Below are positions 62,034 to 64,000 of a stretch of DNA of 64,000 bases, piece by piece. Made by a program: the position numbers and the translations under genes. The DNA is taken from positions 517,538,852-517,602,851 of the forward strand of contig NC_053390.1 of assembly GCF_905171765.1 (NCBI RefSeq), read 5' to 3'. Every line of letters begins with the position of its first letter. Position 1 is the stretch's first letter. The notes below the pieces were generated by a model. It searched no databases and was not told the origin of the DNA. It saw nothing but the letters and a program-made list of their open reading frames with translations. The DNA is from Bufo bufo. Its lineage: Eukaryota > Chordata > Amphibia > Anura > Bufonidae.

Positions 62034-63630
62034 CAGTTGCAAGAAAAAGTATGTGAACCCTTTGGAATGATATGGATTTCTGCACAAATTGGTCATAAAA
62101 TGTGATCTGATCTTCATCTAAGTCACAACAATAGACAATCACAGTCTGATTAAACTAATAACACACAAAGAATTAAATGTTACCATGTTTTTATTGAACA
62201 CACCATGTAAACATTCACAGTTCAGGTGTAAAAAGTATGTGAACCCCTAGACTAATGACATCTCCAAGAGCTAATTTTGGTGTCAGCCAACTGGAGTCCA
62301 ATCAGTGAGATGAGATTGGAGGTGTTAGTTACAGCTGTTCTGCCCTATAAAAAACACACACCAGTTCTGGGTTTGCTTTTCACAAGAAGCATTGCCTGAT
62401 GTGAATGATGCCTCGTACAAAAGAGCTCTCAGAAGACCAACGATTAAGAATTGTTGACTTGCATAAAACTGGAAAGGGTTATAAAAGTATCTCCAAAAGC
62501 CTTGCTGTTCATCAGTCCACGGTAAGACAAATTGTCTATAAATGGAGAAAGTTCAGCACTGCTGCTACTCTCCCTAGGAGTGGCCGTCCTGTAAAGATGA
62601 CTGCAAGAGCACAGTGCAGACTGCTCAATGAGGTGAAGAAGAATCCTAGAGTGTCAGTTAAAGACTTACAATGGTCTCTGGCATATGCTAACATCCCTGT
62701 TAGCGAATCTACGATACGTAAAACACTAAACAAGAATGGATTTCATGGGAGGATACCACAGAGGAAGCCACTGCTGTCCAAAGAAAACATTGCTGCATGT
62801 TTACAGTTTGTACAAGAGCACCTGGATGTTCCACAGCAGTATTGTCAAAATATTCTGTGACAGGTGAAACCAAAGTTGAGTTGTGTTTGAAGAAACACAC
62901 AACACTATGTTGTGTATAAAAAAGAGGCACAGCACACCAGCATCAAAACCTCATCCCAACTGTGAAGTATGGTGGTGGGGGCATCATGTTTGGGGCTGCT
63001 TTGCTGTGTCAGGGCCTGGACGGATTGCTGATACATCGAAGGAAAAATGAATTCCCAAGTTTATCAAGACATTTTGCAGGAGAACTTAAGGCCATTCTGT
63101 CCACCAGCTGAAGCTCAACAGAGATGGGTGTTGCAACAGGGCAACGACCCAAAGTATAGAAGTAAATCAACAACAGAATGGCTTAAACGGAAGAAAATAC
63201 GCCTTCTGGAGTGGCCCAGTCAGAGTCCTTGACCTCAACCCGATTGAGGTGCTGTGGCATGACCTCATGAAAGCGATTCACACCAGACATCCCAAGAATA
63301 TTGCTGAACTGAAACAGTGGAATGGTCAAGAATTACTCCTGACCGTTGTGCACGTCTGTTCTGGCAACTACAGGAAACGTTTGGGTGAAGTTATTGCTGC
63401 CAAAGGAGGTTCAAGCAGTTATTAAATCCAAGGTTCACATACTTTTTCCACCTGCAAGCTGTGAATGTTACATGGTTGTGTTCAATAAAAACATGGTAAC
63501 ATTTAATTCTTTGTGTGTTATTAGTTTTAAGCAGACTGTGATTGTCTATTGTTTGTGACTTAGATGAAGATCAATCACAGTTTATGACCAATTTGTGCAG
63601 AAATCCATCTCATACTTTTTCTTGCAACTG
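62034..63630 (+). mobile_element. Tc1-like element, plus orientation
   Basis: Ends CAGTTGCAAGAAAAAGTATG and CATACTTTTTCTTGCAACTG are exact inverted copies, flanked by TA at 62032-62033 and 63631-63632. Inner repeats include ATTGTCTATTG/CAATAGACAAT and AAACATGGTAACATTTAATT in both arms. It is nearly full length at 1.6 kb. Confidence 0.93.
62405..63440 (+). pseudogene. Tc1-like transposase, inactivated
   Basis: The cut-and-paste transposase of the element. From the start near 62405 it reads [33 protein letters not shown] and [12 protein letters not shown], the paired helix-turn-helix domain with a GRPVKMT linker. A second domain follows ([20 protein letters not shown]). The frame breaks at TGA 62858-62860, where the first catalytic Asp is expected. 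A glycine-rich block (KYGGGGIMFGA) lies near 62970. The frame from 63047 has LQQGNDPKYRSK, where Gly (63140-63142) replaces the second catalytic Asp of the usual DNDPKH. A frameshift near 63220 splits WPSQSP from the LNPIE-like third motif. Confidence 0.9.
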
Positions 63631-63632
63631 TA

Positions 63633-64000
63633 TATTAATAACTCGATTTGTTACTCCCACATAATTCGATATAGAGATGCTGTATCCTTCAAATATAATG
63701 ACACATTTATATATGTTGGTACATAATTAGTTACATCTGCAGAAACTTTGCCTCCTTATAGGGATTATTGTCTCCTTCAAAGAAGGTTTGATGTTAATGA
63801 TAACTGTGAGTCTGTTAGTTAGTTTGCAACATTAGATACACAAATGTTGCTATCAAATGTCACTTGATTAGTATTGTGTCCATTATATTTGCAATTTGCT
63901 CAGTCATAATAGTGGAGGTGCTGTATCTCATTACACAGTGTTAGCTGCCAGTTAATGGCAACTGCTGGCCGTGGCGTCCCACGTGGCGGTCAGTGCCCTG
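63633..64000. other. Non-coding stretch at the window end
   Basis: No gene or element is recognised. Confidence 0.4.

Overview
This is a eukaryotic window, almost certainly from an amphibian and most likely a frog. It has one vertebrate gene fragment with canonical GT-AG splice sites and no operons, ribosome binding sites, CRISPR arrays or RNA genes that I can see. Most of the sequence is DNA-transposon material: hAT elements with BED-finger transposases, TTAA-flanked elements, Tc1-like elements, a Helitron and many foldback MITEs. There is also an LTR element and a 5'-truncated L1/Tx1-type LINE. The species call is an inference from repeat content, not from a gene tree.

Layout. 1-545: end of a TTAA-flanked element with serial hairpins. 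546-5197: mostly unremarkable, with one MITE and a weak LTR fragment. 5198-9755: TTAA-flanked element made of ~345 bp and ~400 bp tandem units, with a foldback composite inside. 9756-14935: hAT element 1, a tandem array followed by a broken BED/hAT transposase. 15123-35113: a Helitron opened by serial insertions. An LTR element (15750-34553) sits in the Helitron minisatellite. hAT element 2 (17247-33679) sits in the right LTR. hAT element 3 (23812-32681) sits in the 3' tail repeats of hAT 2. Two hAT-type MITEs (21249-22752 and 23933-26344) lie inside hAT 2 and hAT 3. Exact 8-bp target duplications support four of these layers and a near-exact 5-bp one supports the LTR layer. 35114-43477: AT-rich intergenic DNA with foldback MITEs.

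43478-48383, minus strand: the 3' end of csgalnact1 (chondroitin sulfate N-acetylgalactosaminyltransferase 1). Two coding exons can be read (48383-48302 and 46230-45941), joined by a 2.07-kb intron that carries a dead Tc1-like copy. A 526-bp block holding the last 16 codons, the stop codon and ~475 bp of 3'UTR is repeated without visible change about 2 kb downstream. 48384-64000: intronic or upstream sequence relative to that gene, with the LINE inside a MITE, three more Tc1-like elements, a 2-kb palindrome and several small foldbacks.

How it fits together: the only host function visible is csgalnact1, which starts and extends chondroitin sulfate chains in the Golgi. Every transposase reading frame carries stops or frameshifts, so none of the elements should be able to move by itself. 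The most unusual themes are that all three large hAT elements place a long tandem array between the 5' end and the transposase, and that the nesting order can be reconstructed from intact target duplications.
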